Source of the DNA: CAYWWM01 sp965198025
GTDB taxonomy: Bacteria; Acidobacteriota; Terriglobia; 2-12-FULL-54-10
Assembly: GCA_965198025.1 (NCBI GenBank)
Contig: OZ240237.1
Coordinates: 1,984,001 to 2,048,000, forward strand
Length of the DNA stretch: 64,000 nucleotides
Direction of reading: 5' to 3'
Each line of letters begins with the position of its first letter. Position 1 is the first letter of the stretch. Made by a program: the position numbers and the translations under genes. The notes below the pieces were generated by a model. The model made no database searches. It saw only the letters and a program-made list of their open reading frames with translations, and was not told the origin of the DNA. Positions 1 through 9,172 of the stretch are shown here, in pieces.

Positions 1-2247
1 CGCGAGCGCGTGAACCTAAGCCGTCTGATCGCGGGATCGGAGGGTACGCTTGCCGTCGTGACCGAGGCTGAGATCGATCTGGTTCCCCGGCCACGTCGCA
101 TTACGGTCCTGGTGGCGCACTTCCGTGACCTGATCGAATCGCTTGAGGCGACGCAACTGATCCTCGAAACGAATCCTTCGGCGGTTGAGCTGCTTGACAA
201 GATGGTTCTCGATCTGACGCGCGGTACGCAGGAGTATCGCCGCCGCATGACGTTCGTCGAAGGTGACCCGGAAGCGGTACTGGTGGTGGAGTATGCGGGC
301 GACGATTCCCAGGAACTCGAGTCCCGGCTCAATCAGGCGGTTGAAAAACTGCGGCGTGCCAACCTGGGGTATGCCTATCCCAAGGCGTCGGACCAGGAAA
401 CGCAGGGCAACATCTGGAAGGTGCGCAAAGCGGGCCAGGGCTTGCTGCTCGGGACCGTGGGCGACCACAAGCCGGTCACGTTCGTCGAAGACACGGCGGT
501 TGCGCCGGAAAAACTTCCGGCTTACGTCGCCCGGTTCCGCGAGATTGTCCGCGAACACAGTACCTCGGCAGCGTTCTACGCGCACGCCAGCGTCGGGTGC
601 CTGCACATCCGCCCGCTCATCAACCTCAAGGACAAAACCGAGGTCGATAAGATGCGCTCGATTGCCGACGCCATCGCCGAGCTGGTGCTCGAATTCGGCG
701 GCTCGTTGAGCGGTGAGCACGGCGACGGGCTTCTGCGCAGCCCGTTCCTGCGCAAGATGTACGGCCCGAGGATTTACGAAGCGTTCCGTGAGGTCAAGCG
801 CGCCTTCGATCCCGAAGGACTCCTGAATCCCAACAAGATCGTGGACTCCCCCCCGATGACCGACAATCTCCGCGCGCGCCAGACGCAAGGCAATGGTGAA
901 CACTTGCTGCCTCCCGCTGGGCGGCTCGCCGACGGCCGCACACGGTTTGACTACAACCGCCTCGGCGGATTCGTGCGCTCGGTGGAAATGTGCAGCGGTG
1001 TGGGCGCCTGCCGCAAGAGTGTCGAAGGAACGATGTGCCCCTCCTACATGGCAACGCGCGAGGAGGAGCATTCCACACGCGGGCGCGCCGTGCTGTTGCA
1101 GGCCGCCCTGTCCGGCCGCCTTCCAAGCCAGGAGCTTTCTTCGCCGCGCATGTTTCAGGCGCTCGATCTATGTCTCGAATGCAAGGGATGCAAGGGTGAG
1201 TGCCCGGCCAATGTGGACATGGCGAAGCTCAAGTACGAGTTCCTCGCGAACTATTACGAGAGCCATTCGACGCCGCTGCGCTCTCTGCTGCTGGGCGAGA
1301 TTGCGCGCTTTAATGAAGTCCTCTCGCCGCTGGCTCCTTTCATCAACTGGAGCTCCCGTATTCCACACTTTCGCCGCCTGATGGAAAGCGTCGTGGGAAT
1401 CGATCATCGCCGACCGCTTCCGCCACTTGCGCACGAGCGATTTTCAAAGTGGTTCGCGAAGCGACAACCTGGATCGCACTCTGCCGCGGCGGTCCAGGAG
1501 CATAACGGCCGCCGGGCCGTCGGCCTCTTTGTAGATACCTTCACAGAATTCAATTACCCCGAGGTCGGCCGAGCAGCCACTGCGGTGCTCGAAGCCTTCG
1601 GATACAGCGTGGTCCGGTTGCAGACCGTTTGCTGCGGGCGGCCGCTCATTTCGAAAGGCCTGCTTGACCGGGCCGTTGAAAATACGCGCATGAATCTGGC
1701 CGTCCTGGAAAAAGCCGTGAGCGCGGGGCTGCCGATCGTCGGCCTCGAGCCGAGCTGCCTGCTCACCTTCCGGGACGAATACCCCGACCTCTTCCCTGGT
1801 CCGGGTGCAGAGCGCGTGGCTGATAACAGCTTCCTGCTGGAAGAATTTCTCGACCCGGGAAAGCCGCATCCGAATTCGCTGCCGTTGCAGCCGCTTGCAC
1901 GGCGGGCCCTGTTCCATGGTCATTGCCACTTGAAGGCGCTGGTCGGCACGGCCCCATCGCTACGCCTGCTGCGTTCGATTCCGCAGCTCGATGTGCAGGA
2001 GGTGGACTCCGGCTGCTGCGGTATGGCCGGATCGTTCGGATTCGAAAAGGAGCATTACGACATTTCGCTCGCCCTTGCCGAACGCCGCATCGCTCCAGCC
2101 GTGCGCTCGCTTCCGTCCGACGGCATCGTCGTCGCCTCCGGCGTCTCTTGCCGCCAGCAAATCAGCCATACCACAGGGAAACATCCGCTCCACCCGGCGG
2201 AAGTGCTGCTCGCTGCTCTATCGGAATCCCCGATTCCGGCCGCCTGA
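1..2247 (+). CDS. FAD-linked oxidase / Fe-S (GlcD-GlcF type) fusion, 5' truncated by window
   Basis: The reading frame is open to the left edge, so the N-terminal FAD-binding half lies outside the window. What remains starts with the end of the FAD domain (LIAGSEGTLAVVTEA) and a full FAD-oxidase C-terminal domain with the GEHGDG motif, about 285 codons. Two ferredoxin-type cysteine clusters follow (CSGVGAC at nt 991 and CLECKGCKGECP at nt 1171). Two CCG domains end the protein (VCCGRPL near nt 1636, SGCCGMAGSFG near nt 2010), as in GlcF or heterodisulfide-reductase-like subunits. Known relatives oxidise glycolate, D-lactate or other 2-hydroxyacids and pass electrons to quinone. The fusion puts the GlcD and GlcF roles on one chain. 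The exact substrate cannot be told. Confidence 0.9.
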   Translation, partial: RERVNLSRLIAGSEGTLAVVTEAEIDLVPRPRRITVLVAHFRDLIESLEATQLILETNPSAVELLDKMVLDLTRGTQEYRRRMTFVEGDPEAVLVVEYAGDDSQELESRLNQAVEKLRRANLGYAYPKASDQETQGNIWKVRKAGQGLLLGTVGDHKPVTFVEDTAVAPEKLPAYVARFREIVREHSTSAAFYAHASVGCLHIRPLINLKDKTEVDKMRSIADAIAELVLEFGGSLSGEHGDGLLRSPFLRKMYGPRIYEAFREVKRAFDPEGLLNPNKIVDSPPMTDNLRARQTQGNGEHLLPPAGRLADGRTRFDYNRLGGFVRSVEMCSGVGACRKSVEGTMCPSYMATREEEHSTRGRAVLLQAALSGRLPSQELSSPRMFQALDLCLECKGCKGECPANVDMAKLKYEFLANYYESHSTPLRSLLLGEIARFNEVLSPLAPFINWSSRIPHFRRLMESVVGIDHRRPLPPLAHERFSKWFAKRQPGSHSAAAVQEHNGRRAVGLFVDTFTEFNYPEVGRAATAVLEAFGYSVVRLQTVCCGRPLISKGLLDRAVENTRMNLAVLEKAVSAGLPIVGLEPSCLLTFRDEYPDLFPGPGAERVADNSFLLEEFLDPGKPHPNSLPLQPLARRALFHGHCHLKALVGTAPSLRLLRSIPQLDVQEVDSGCCGMAGSFGFEKEHYDISLALAERRIAPAVRSLPSDGIVVASGVSCRQQISHTTGKHPLHPAEVLLAALSESPIPAA

Positions 2248-2668
2248 CTTTGGGTTCCGGGGCTTCCGATTTCCAACCGGAAAACGCCCCTTTTTTTGGT
2301 GAATTTGGGATTCCGAAGGAACCGCAAGAACCGAATCAACCGAACGAACCGAAGAGCAGGAAAAGGGGGGTTAGGGCCTTGCGGGCGGTGAATAGTTGGA
2401 AACTGCGGCAAAGGTAACCACTCAGGCACTCTGTGGCGTAAAAGCCACACTTGGGACTTTGATAGCGGACCCGCAACCGCCTGTGCTTGAGAGCACAGAC
2501 CCTGGCGGGCTGTCGCTACTCCAGGACAAGCGAAGAGCAGATCCCTCGTCGCTGTGCTCGCATCCGCTCGCGCAACAACGCTCCTCGGGATGACACGGCG
2601 GGTTGGGGCTGCTTTACTCTCTACTGGAATGCAAAGCGATGGCGCTACGACAGGCCGGAGGCCTGTCG
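2248..2668. other. intergenic region with short palindromic repeats
   Basis: No gene is supported in these 421 bases. They hold several small hairpins: TGTGGC/GCCACA around 2431-2448, CTGTGCT/AGCACAG around 2481-2498, and GACAGGCC/GGCCTGTC at 2649-2667. The phrase CTGTCGCTACTCCAG occurs at 2510-2524 and almost the same phrase follows the hairpin at 2663-2677. Positions 2541-2594 (ATCCCTCGTCGCT ... CTCCTCGGGATGAC) resemble the element just before the TonB-like gene at 58.46 kb. The genes on both sides end here (convergent), so these may also act as transcript ends. Confidence 0.6.
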
Positions 2669-2677
2669 CTACTCCAG
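2649..2677. repeat. palindromic intergenic repeat (GGCCTGTCGCTACT family)
   Basis: GACAGGCC, a 3-nt loop and GGCCTGTC form a perfect 8-bp hairpin followed by GCTACTCCAG. Relatives lie at 10091-10114 (CAGGCC, four G, GGCCTG, then TCGCTACT) and 59811-59831. The stop codon of the S8 protease gene (2669-2671) falls inside the repeat tail, so the element abuts or has overwritten the very end of that gene. Confidence 0.7.
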
Positions 2678-5600
2678 CTCCCCTGGAGGCAAGGAGGAGA
2701 ATACGGGATCGGCTTCGGCATTGATCGACAGACTGACGATGGGCTCCGTGGAGGTGATTTCGAGCGATCCGGTAAAGCTCGTGAGACCAAACAGGTCCTT
2801 CACATTTTGAGCGTCATGCCCGTTGGTCAACAGGGTCTGATCGAAGCTGGCCAGCATCTTCCCATCCGCGTCCCTGGCGGTAAAGGTGACCAGAGCCGCC
2901 GTGGAGGAGGGGTTGGCATAGGCCACTGCGGTCCCAAACTGACCTTCTCCCTGTTCGGCAAAGGTGACGAAGCGGGTGGCCGGAACTGTCGTTGCGTTGA
3001 CTCCGGCTTCTCCGGTGGGCACCCCTCCCTCAAACCGGCGATATAAGAGGCTGGCCTTCACCGGCCCCGAGCAGGCGGCCCTCGCCCAGCCCGGCGCCAG
3101 AAGAGCGCTTAGTTCTACATTCGTCTCCTCGTGAACGGACCCTCCAGGCGGCAGAACGTCGTCCCGGTTGACCACCATTCCCCGTCCCGCAAACGAGACC
3201 AGCAGCGGACTGCCGTGATCGGAAAGGAACTCGGTCCGGCAGCTCACCTCCTGCGGGGTGTAGTTGATGTAGGTGATAGTGGTTTGCCAACCCTTTCCCA
3301 CGGCAAGATGGGGGAAGTAATAGGTCGTCATTTGCTGCGGGCCCTGCGCGGCGGCATCCGGTTCCCCCGGAGGCAAGGAGGAGAATACGGGAGCGGCTTC
3401 GGCATTGAGCGACAGACTGACGATGGGTTCCGTGGAGGTGATTTCGAGCGAGCCGGTGAAGCTGGTGAGACCAAACAGGGGCTGCATATTTTGCGCGCCA
3501 TGCCCGTTGGGCGACAACATCAGATCGTCGCTAGCCAGCACCTCCCCATCCGCGTCCCGGACCGTAAAGGTGATGACGGCCTCTGTGTCGGAAGGGTTGG
3601 CATAGGCCACTCCGGTCCCCGGCTGATCTTCTCCCTGTTCGGCAAAGGTGACAAAGCGGGTGGCCGGAACGGCCGTTGCATTGACTCCGGCTTCTCCAGT
3701 GGGCTCCCCTGCGCTGTCGTAGAAGCGAAACAGCAGGCTGGCCTTCACCGGCCCGGAGCAGGCGGCCCGCGCCCAGCCGGCCACTCGCGGAGCGCTCAAC
3801 GCCACGTTGGTCTCCTCGTGAACGGACTCCCCTGGTTGCAGAACGTCGGTCCGGTTGGGCACCGTTCCCCGATCCGCAAACGAGACCATCAGCGGAGTTC
3901 CGTCATCGGAAAGGAAATCGGTGCGGCAGGTCACCTCTTCCGGGGAGTAGTTGATATAGGTGATGGTGGTTTGCCAACCCGCTCCCACGGCAAGATGCGG
4001 GAAGTAATAGATCCGATCTTCCATCGGGGGCGCCGGCGGTGGTTCGGCGTCCGGGTCCACCGTAACCGTCACCGTGTCGGAATCGAAGCGACCGCTCGGA
4101 TCGGTGACCAGCAGACGGAACCGCAGCACCGCATCGGCCGTCAGCCCCTCGGGGGCCGTAAAGGTGGGATTGACTACGTTCTGGGACGACAGCTCTACGC
4201 GCTCGCCGCTGTATTGATTCCAGCGATATCGTAGCGGGTCGCCGTCGGGATCGCTGCTGCCGCTGCCGTCCAGCGTCACCAGGGCGCCTTCCCACACGCC
4301 GAGCTGGTCCGGGCCCGCATCCGCCGTCGGCGAACTGTTCGCCTGAGGAGGGGGAGGTGGTGGCGGCAGGACGATGATGGGCGGCGGCGGAGGAGGTAGT
4401 GGTGGTGGTGGCAGGGGTATAATTGTTCCCGGTACTGTCACCGAGACCCGTGCACTGCGGGTCGCTTCGCCGCCTGTAACTACTGCCGCAACCTGGTACG
4501 TGTATGTGATGCCGGCGGTCACGTCGGTATCGGTGAAGGTCAAACTGCTGAGGTTCTCGCCGAGAGTCTTCGAGGCGGCGCCGTCGTCACGGGTCAGGGT
4601 GTAGGCGACACCTGGAGCCGGGGTCCAGTGGTTAGCCTCCACTGCCGTCCACGAGAGGACGATCTGCGTCGGCCCGGGCATCACCGTCAGGGTGGGGCCT
4701 TCCCGCAACTGGTAGCCGAACTCCTGCCACGTGGCCTGCCCTTGTCCATCAACGTTCGCATTGAGCGCCGGGTACTGGCCCGCCGTCCCGAAGTGCCAAT
4801 CGTTCACCTGATCGCTGTCCAGGTCCAGGTTCCAGCTCTGATAGATGCCGTTGGAGTCCGTGGGCGCCTGCAATTGCGCCGTCGTCTTGCCTTCGCCGAA
4901 GCTTCCGGTCGTGTGGCCCGACGTGCTCGTATCCCAGTAGCTGACGGTGACGGCGCCCTCGTTCGACCCAACCAGCCCACCGACATCGGAATCGCCCGTC
5001 ACGCGGCCCGTGGAGTAGCCAGAGTCAATCTCGCCCGTGGATTGGTTGAAGCCGACCAGTCCGCCCACATTTTTTTCACCCGATACGCGGCCCGTGGCGT
5101 AGCCAGCGGTGATTTTGCCCCGATTGTCTCCGACCAGACCGCCCGCGTCTTCTTCGCCCGACACATGGCTTGTGGCGTAGCTGGCGAGAATCTCGCCGTT
5201 GGATTGGTTGATCCCGACCAGACCTCCCACATTTTCTTTACCCGAAACGCGGCCCGTTACATAGCTGGCGCGAATCTCGCCGGCGTTGAACCCGACCAAC
5301 CCTGCGGCGAGTTCGGTTCCCGTCACGTCGACATCGGTCACCCCAACGTTCCGGATGCTGGAGGAGGTAAGGCCGAACAAACCCACGAGCACTACGTTGT
5401 CCGTATCGATAAACAAGTTGCTGACGGTATGTCCGTTGCCCTCGAAGATCGCCGTGAAAGGATTTCTCAGCAACAATAACGTTCCAATAGCTAAGCTGGC
5501 TTCACCACCGATGGGCACCCAGCCCTCGCCGCCGTTCCAATAGTCGTCGCCAGCGTCGGCAGCGCCGCTATTGTTGGTGTCGAAATCGAGGGACGCCGTC

Positions 5601-7960
5601 AGCTCATAGCCGGTACACCCGCCGGGGCACCCCGTCAGCGAACTCTGGGCGAAGGCCGCGTAATAGGACTGCCAGTCCGATGCGTCATCCACCAAGCCGT
5701 CGCCGTTCAGGTCGTAGCGCACCGCGTCGAACTGCGCCAAGTTGCCTACTTCGATGAGACCGTCGTCATCGACGTCGTAGTCCCGGTTGCCCAACGCAAC
5801 GGTGACCAAGAAGGACCGTACCGCACTCAAGCCGCCGGGGTCTGTCGCGCGCACCGTAACCACAGCCAGGCCCGGCAACCCCGGCGTCAGCGCCAGCATT
5901 GACCCCGTTAGGCTGACCTCCACCAGATCGGGGTCGCTCGACAGCGCCGTGTAGGTCAAAGTGTCGTTGTCCGGATCGGAGAAGGCGCTCGCCACGTTAA
6001 CCGTCACGGCGGCGGCGCCCCGTATCATCGTCCGGTCAGCCAGCGTGCCCTCCACCTCCGGCGCCTGGTTGCGGTCTGCCACGGCCACGTCCACTGCATC
6101 CACCGCGCCGGGCGCCATCACGATGCCTGCGCCGGAGTCGCGGTCGGTTCCGGTTGCCTCGATATCGAGCGACGCTCCGGTCATCGCCGTGCGCAGCGCC
6201 GCCGGCGTGACGTTGCCGGGGCCGCCGGCCGCCTCCAGCATCAACGCCGCTATGGCCGCCGCGTGCGGCGCCGCGGACGACACGCCGCAGAACGGCGAGA
6301 ATCCGGGCGTCGAGGTCGACACACAGGTCGCGGCGGCGAGATCCGGCTTCTGCAGCAGCTTCCCGCCGGTGGAGGAGAAATTGCCCGCCGTGATGGGGGT
6401 GCCGTCCGGCTGGAAGAAGATCCGCCGCGGCCCGTCCGAGTTGGACGTCCGGACCGACTCGGTCCCGTTGAAGACGCCGCCGGCCCCGCCAGCGGTCTGG
6501 ACGCCGACGGCCGCAACGGAGACCGCATTCTCCGCCGCCGAGTGCCCGAACAAGTTGCCCTCCGTCGCGACCGCCAACCGCCCTTCGAGGGTGTCGAGGC
6601 GCAGGTAGCGATCCGCCGCGCCGGCGGTCTTGACGATAACGAGACGGTCCCCGGTGTGGTCTTCCTCAGACGAGATGATTAACTCGATCGGGTCCTGCGT
6701 GCCGTCCTGGGTGTTGGTCGAACTCTTCAGCACGTTGTCGTTCTCGTCGACCAGGAACAGGTCGTAGTCGTTCGCGGAGCCCTCCAGCGGGTCGGCCCAC
6801 TGGAGGACGTAAGCGAGGCGGCTGTCCTCTGTGATCCGGTTCCGGATCACACCGCCGCCGAAGTCGTGTGCGACGCCGACCGCTACGCCGTTCACGGTCA
6901 GCGAACTCCCCGCGGCGTAATCGCCCTCCCAGACGCCTGCCGTGCCGTCGTTCTTGTTGCCGCCGTTGCTGCCCGCCGAGACGAAGACACAGCCGTCGGC
7001 AACCGCCGTGTTGACCCCTTTCGCCACGACGTCGTCCTGAAAGGCCGCTTCCCTAAAGTAGTAGACGTCGTCCACGATGACGTTTGCTCCGGCATCGCAG
7101 AGCGCTTCGATGTTCGCCGCGAACCGCGCCTGCCCACCGAACGCCGTCGCGAAATAGAGCTCGGCACCCGGCGCGAGGTCGTGGACGATCTCGAGCATGG
7201 CCGTCCCCTCGTCGCCCCTTCCCGCCTCCCCCGACAGCACCGTCACCCGGTCCGGCAGGTCGCCCGACGCCTGCCGGGCGGCAAGCGTCGCGACCCCGTT
7301 CGAGAGCACCCCGATCCCAATGCCGGCGCCGTCTACGCCGTGGGTCGTGCGCGCCAGGTCCGCCTGGTGGGCGACGTCACCCTCGGAGGTGTCGTCTGCC
7401 CGGGTTACCGCGGTCTTCAGCGTGTCAGGCCGGATGTCGGATGGGAACCACGTCGCCTGGGCACGCGTGGCCGCCTCATCGGCGGGGCGGATCGTCTGGA
7501 CCGCGTCGAGGATGGCCAGTGGCTCCACGGCGGCCAGCGGGAGTTGCGCCCGGATGACCCGGTAGCGCGGAACGCTGTTGATGACCGTGCCGCCCAGCAC
7601 CCGGATGCGCGCCAGCACTTCCGGCGTGACGTCGGCCCGGATGTCCACCATCACCGTCTCGTCTGCAGCAGCTTCGACCGGCGCCTGCAGGCGCGCGACG
7701 CTGTACCCCTGTGCCTGCCGCGCGGGCAGGAGCTGCGAACTCACCTTCCTCTGGGCGGGGGTCCGCTGCGCTTTCGCGGCCAGCAGAGCCTCGATTTGCC
7801 GCACGGTCTTCACCGCCAACTCGCCGCCAGCCTGCACCGACGTTTGCTGTGCTCCGACGGGCCCGACCAGCAGCTGAATCGCCAGCACCGCCCCCAGCAA
7901 CCCCCAGAACGGACCGGCACCGGCCCATGCCATGATTCCTGTCGTGCGTGACAGTTTCAT
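2669..7960 (-). CDS. secreted S8-like (subtilisin-fold) protease with GLUG repeats, Fn3, PKD-type and duplicated C-terminal domains
   Basis: A 1763-residue protein. I chose ATG at 7960 because GGGAG precedes it and a signal peptide ending near VGAQQ (residue ~39) follows at once. Order: signal peptide; propeptide (~45-195); peptidase domain (~210-580) with GVLSNGV, DEGTAMLEIVHD and GVSSAAPHAA; cadherin-like domain; EF-like DVDDDGLIEV and DLNGDGLVDD loops; four GLUG-type repeats; Fn3-like domain; polyproline linker; PKD/REJ-like domain; two ~229-residue copies of a domain starting YYFPHLAVG. The nucleophile is Ser561. The usual Asp is Asn221 and the usual His position holds Glu251, so activity is uncertain. 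An inserted segment (~340-470) splits the peptidase core. It is probably exported and surface-attached or released. Upstream lies a truncated paralogue of its propeptide. Confidence 0.88.
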   Translation of the reverse strand: MKLSRTTGIMAWAGAGPFWGLLGAVLAIQLLVGPVGAQQTSVQAGGELAVKTVRQIEALLAAKAQRTPAQRKVSSQLLPARQAQGYSVARLQAPVEAAADETVMVDIRADVTPEVLARIRVLGGTVINSVPRYRVIRAQLPLAAVEPLAILDAVQTIRPADEAATRAQATWFPSDIRPDTLKTAVTRADDTSEGDVAHQADLARTTHGVDGAGIGIGVLSNGVATLAARQASGDLPDRVTVLSGEAGRGDEGTAMLEIVHDLAPGAELYFATAFGGQARFAANIEALCDAGANVIVDDVYYFREAAFQDDVVAKGVNTAVADGCVFVSAGSNGGNKNDGTAGVWEGDYAAGSSLTVNGVAVGVAHDFGGGVIRNRITEDSRLAYVLQWADPLEGSANDYDLFLVDENDNVLKSSTNTQDGTQDPIELIISSEEDHTGDRLVIVKTAGAADRYLRLDTLEGRLAVATEGNLFGHSAAENAVSVAAVGVQTAGGAGGVFNGTESVRTSNSDGPRRIFFQPDGTPITAGNFSSTGGKLLQKPDLAAATCVSTSTPGFSPFCGVSSAAPHAAAIAALMLEAAGGPGNVTPAALRTAMTGASLDIEATGTDRDSGAGIVMAPGAVDAVDVAVADRNQAPEVEGTLADRTMIRGAAAVTVNVASAFSDPDNDTLTYTALSSDPDLVEVSLTGSMLALTPGLPGLAVVTVRATDPGGLSAVRSFLVTVALGNRDYDVDDDGLIEVGNLAQFDAVRYDLNGDGLVDDASDWQSYYAAFAQSSLTGCPGGCTGYELTASLDFDTNNSGAADAGDDYWNGGEGWVPIGGEASLAIGTLLLLRNPFTAIFEGNGHTVSNLFIDTDNVVLVGLFGLTSSSIRNVGVTDVDVTGTELAAGLVGFNAGEIRASYVTGRVSGKENVGGLVGINQSNGEILASYATSHVSGEEDAGGLVGDNRGKITAGYATGRVSGEKNVGGLVGFNQSTGEIDSGYSTGRVTGDSDVGGLVGSNEGAVTVSYWDTSTSGHTTGSFGEGKTTAQLQAPTDSNGIYQSWNLDLDSDQVNDWHFGTAGQYPALNANVDGQGQATWQEFGYQLREGPTLTVMPGPTQIVLSWTAVEANHWTPAPGVAYTLTRDDGAASKTLGENLSSLTFTDTDVTAGITYTYQVAAVVTGGEATRSARVSVTVPGTIIPLPPPPLPPPPPPIIVLPPPPPPPQANSSPTADAGPDQLGVWEGALVTLDGSGSSDPDGDPLRYRWNQYSGERVELSSQNVVNPTFTAPEGLTADAVLRFRLLVTDPSGRFDSDTVTVTVDPDAEPPPAPPMEDRIYYFPHLAVGAGWQTTITYINYSPEEVTCRTDFLSDDGTPLMVSFADRGTVPNRTDVLQPGESVHEETNVALSAPRVAGWARAACSGPVKASLLFRFYDSAGEPTGEAGVNATAVPATRFVTFAEQGEDQPGTGVAYANPSDTEAVITFTVRDADGEVLASDDLMLSPNGHGAQNMQPLFGLTSFTGSLEITSTEPIVSLSLNAEAAPVFSSLPPGEPDAAAQGPQQMTTYYFPHLAVGKGWQTTITYINYTPQEVSCRTEFLSDHGSPLLVSFAGRGMVVNRDDVLPPGGSVHEETNVELSALLAPGWARAACSGPVKASLLYRRFEGGVPTGEAGVNATTVPATRFVTFAEQGEGQFGTAVAYANPSSTAALVTFTARDADGKMLASFDQTLLTNGHDAQNVKDLFGLTSFTGSLEITSTEPIVSLSINAEADPVFSSLPPGELE
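2690..4010 (-). repeat. tandem duplication encoding two C-terminal YYFPHLAVG domains
   Basis: Two highly similar coding units lie with a period of 687 bp (229 codons); for example the anchor CGGCAAGATG is at 3301 and again at 3988. Shared strings include GWQTTITYINY, GWARAACSGPVKASLL, VPATRFVTFAEQGE and SLEITSTEPIVSLS. The similarity at DNA level suggests a fairly recent internal duplication or ongoing gene conversion. Confidence 0.85.
4975..5330 (-). repeat. GLUG-type tandem repeats inside the S8 protein gene
   Basis: Four to five degenerate units of about 29-31 codons each carry the pattern VGGLVG.N...G.I...Y.TG.VSG. Such GLUG motifs are known from secreted bacterial proteases and adhesins. 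This is a coding repeat, not a CRISPR array: unit spacing follows codons and the units are not identical. Confidence 0.8.
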
Positions 7961-8209
7961 AATCTCCCGGCGGGCCAAAGCATATCCCCAGCCCCGTACA
8001 GGTCCAGGTAGAGAATGAGGAATTGCTGAAACGCTATCCTCGGTTGCGGTTGTGTGAGAGGAGACCAAGAGAACGGTGCTGTAGTTGATTTTCCGGGCTT
8101 CGATACGGCGTGGACCTTGCCGTTGCATCTCGCTGCCTATGTGTTCTGGATCGTTTTCCCGTACGGGCTGCGGGAACCCTACACCTGGCGAGCCGCGGGC
8201 GCGTGCCGC

Positions 8210-8836
8210 CTAGTTGCGGACTTCACCCTCGGATGTGTTGACCGTGCGGGTCTCCGCGGCATCCGGCGCGGCAGTGCGAGCTCCAGGCGCCATGCCTGCA
8301 GGTGGCTCGCGCGTGACCGCCACGTCGGCAGCGCGGATCGACCGGACCGCATCGAGCGCGGCAAGATTTTCCACGGCGTCCAGCGGGAGCCGCGCCTGGA
8401 TGGCCCGGTATCGTGGCACGCTGTTGATCACCGTGCCGTCCAGCGCCCGGATGCGCGCCAACACCTCCGGCGTGACGTCGGCCCGGATGTCCACCATTAC
8501 GATCTCGTCCTCTACGAACTCCCCATTTTCCTGCCGGCGGGCATCGGCTGCCCGGCGCGCGTCCAGGAGCTGGGAACTCACCTTCCGTTGCGCCGCCGTC
8601 CGCTGCGCTTTTTCGGCCAGCAGTGCCTCGATTTGCCCGCCGTTCGTCCCCGGCGACTCGCCGCCAGCCTGCGCCGATGGTTGTTGCGCTCGGTCCTGCC
8701 CTTCGACTGCGGCGGTGAGCAACGATGCCAGCAGCACGACAGTGGCCACCGCGATGCACCACGCGCCCTTCGGCGCTCGCCGCAAGTTGGACGCTGCCAT
8801 GAAGGCTTCGTGAACTTCACCCACGAGGTAGCTCAT
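8210..8836 (-). pseudogene. truncated S8 protease paralogue (signal/anchor plus propeptide only)
   Basis: ATG at 8836 follows AGGAG at 7-nt spacing. The 208 residues have a hydrophobic N-terminal segment (AVATVVLLASLLTAAVEG) and then match the propeptide of the protease encoded just downstream: QIEALLAEKAQRTAAQRKVS, MVDIRADVTPEVLARIR, TVINSVPRYR and NTSEGEV are shared almost word for word. The frame ends with TAG where the long gene has CAG (context GTC-x-x-CAG-GCG). Weak codon-by-codon similarity seems to run about ten codons past the stop, then fades. This fits a duplicated protease whose catalytic part was lost after a nonsense change. A free-standing I9-like inhibitor is possible but less likely. 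Confidence 0.7.
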
Positions 8837-9172
8837 GTTCAATCTCCTGGTCGAAGGATCGGATCGCGGCGGGAGGTTTACAATGCGCGCGGGTAAGGGT
8901 GGAACTCATCGTGGTGTTTCCTTGTTTCAGCGTGTCCGTGTGTCCATCTGTGAGATCAACCCATGCTAACAAGATGCGTCATCCAAAGAAAGGTGAGTGA
9001 ATTGCCCCATATTGGCGCAACGACCGGAAATTCGCCCATTTTCCCACGGCCTCCAGCAGCCTGCTTATGAGGTCCGTCTCATCGGATATAATATAATGCG
9101 TTGTCCAGTTATCTTCGTCCCTGAGGCCCCTGAGCAAAGGGATCGAGCAGAAAGCGCTGAAAAGGCAGAATT
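8837..9172. other. intergenic region between divergent genes
   Basis: No gene is visible. The stretch separates the truncated propeptide gene (leftward) from the beta-barrel gene (rightward). The right half is AT-richer than its surroundings and holds the candidate promoter at 9065-9097. Confidence 0.5.
9065..9097 (+). promoter_or_regulatory. candidate sigma70-type promoter for the beta-barrel gene
   Basis: Two overlapping TATAAT hexamers (9087-9092 and 9092-9097) lie 75-85 bases before the start at 9173. TTATGA at 9065-9070 is a poor -35 match at 16-nt spacing. The prediction rests mostly on the -10 boxes. Confidence 0.35.

Noticed and set aside
16..1071. Long open frame antisense to the FAD/Fe-S gene, and similar antisense frames elsewhere (for example 3131-4234 and 6866-7951)
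   Set aside because: They are shadows of GC-rich coding DNA: no ribosome-binding site, no recognisable domains, and low-complexity residues.
4975..5330. CRISPR-like array of regular repeats
   Set aside because: The units are GLUG protein repeats within one long frame. They are imperfect, have no unique spacers, and no cas gene is near.
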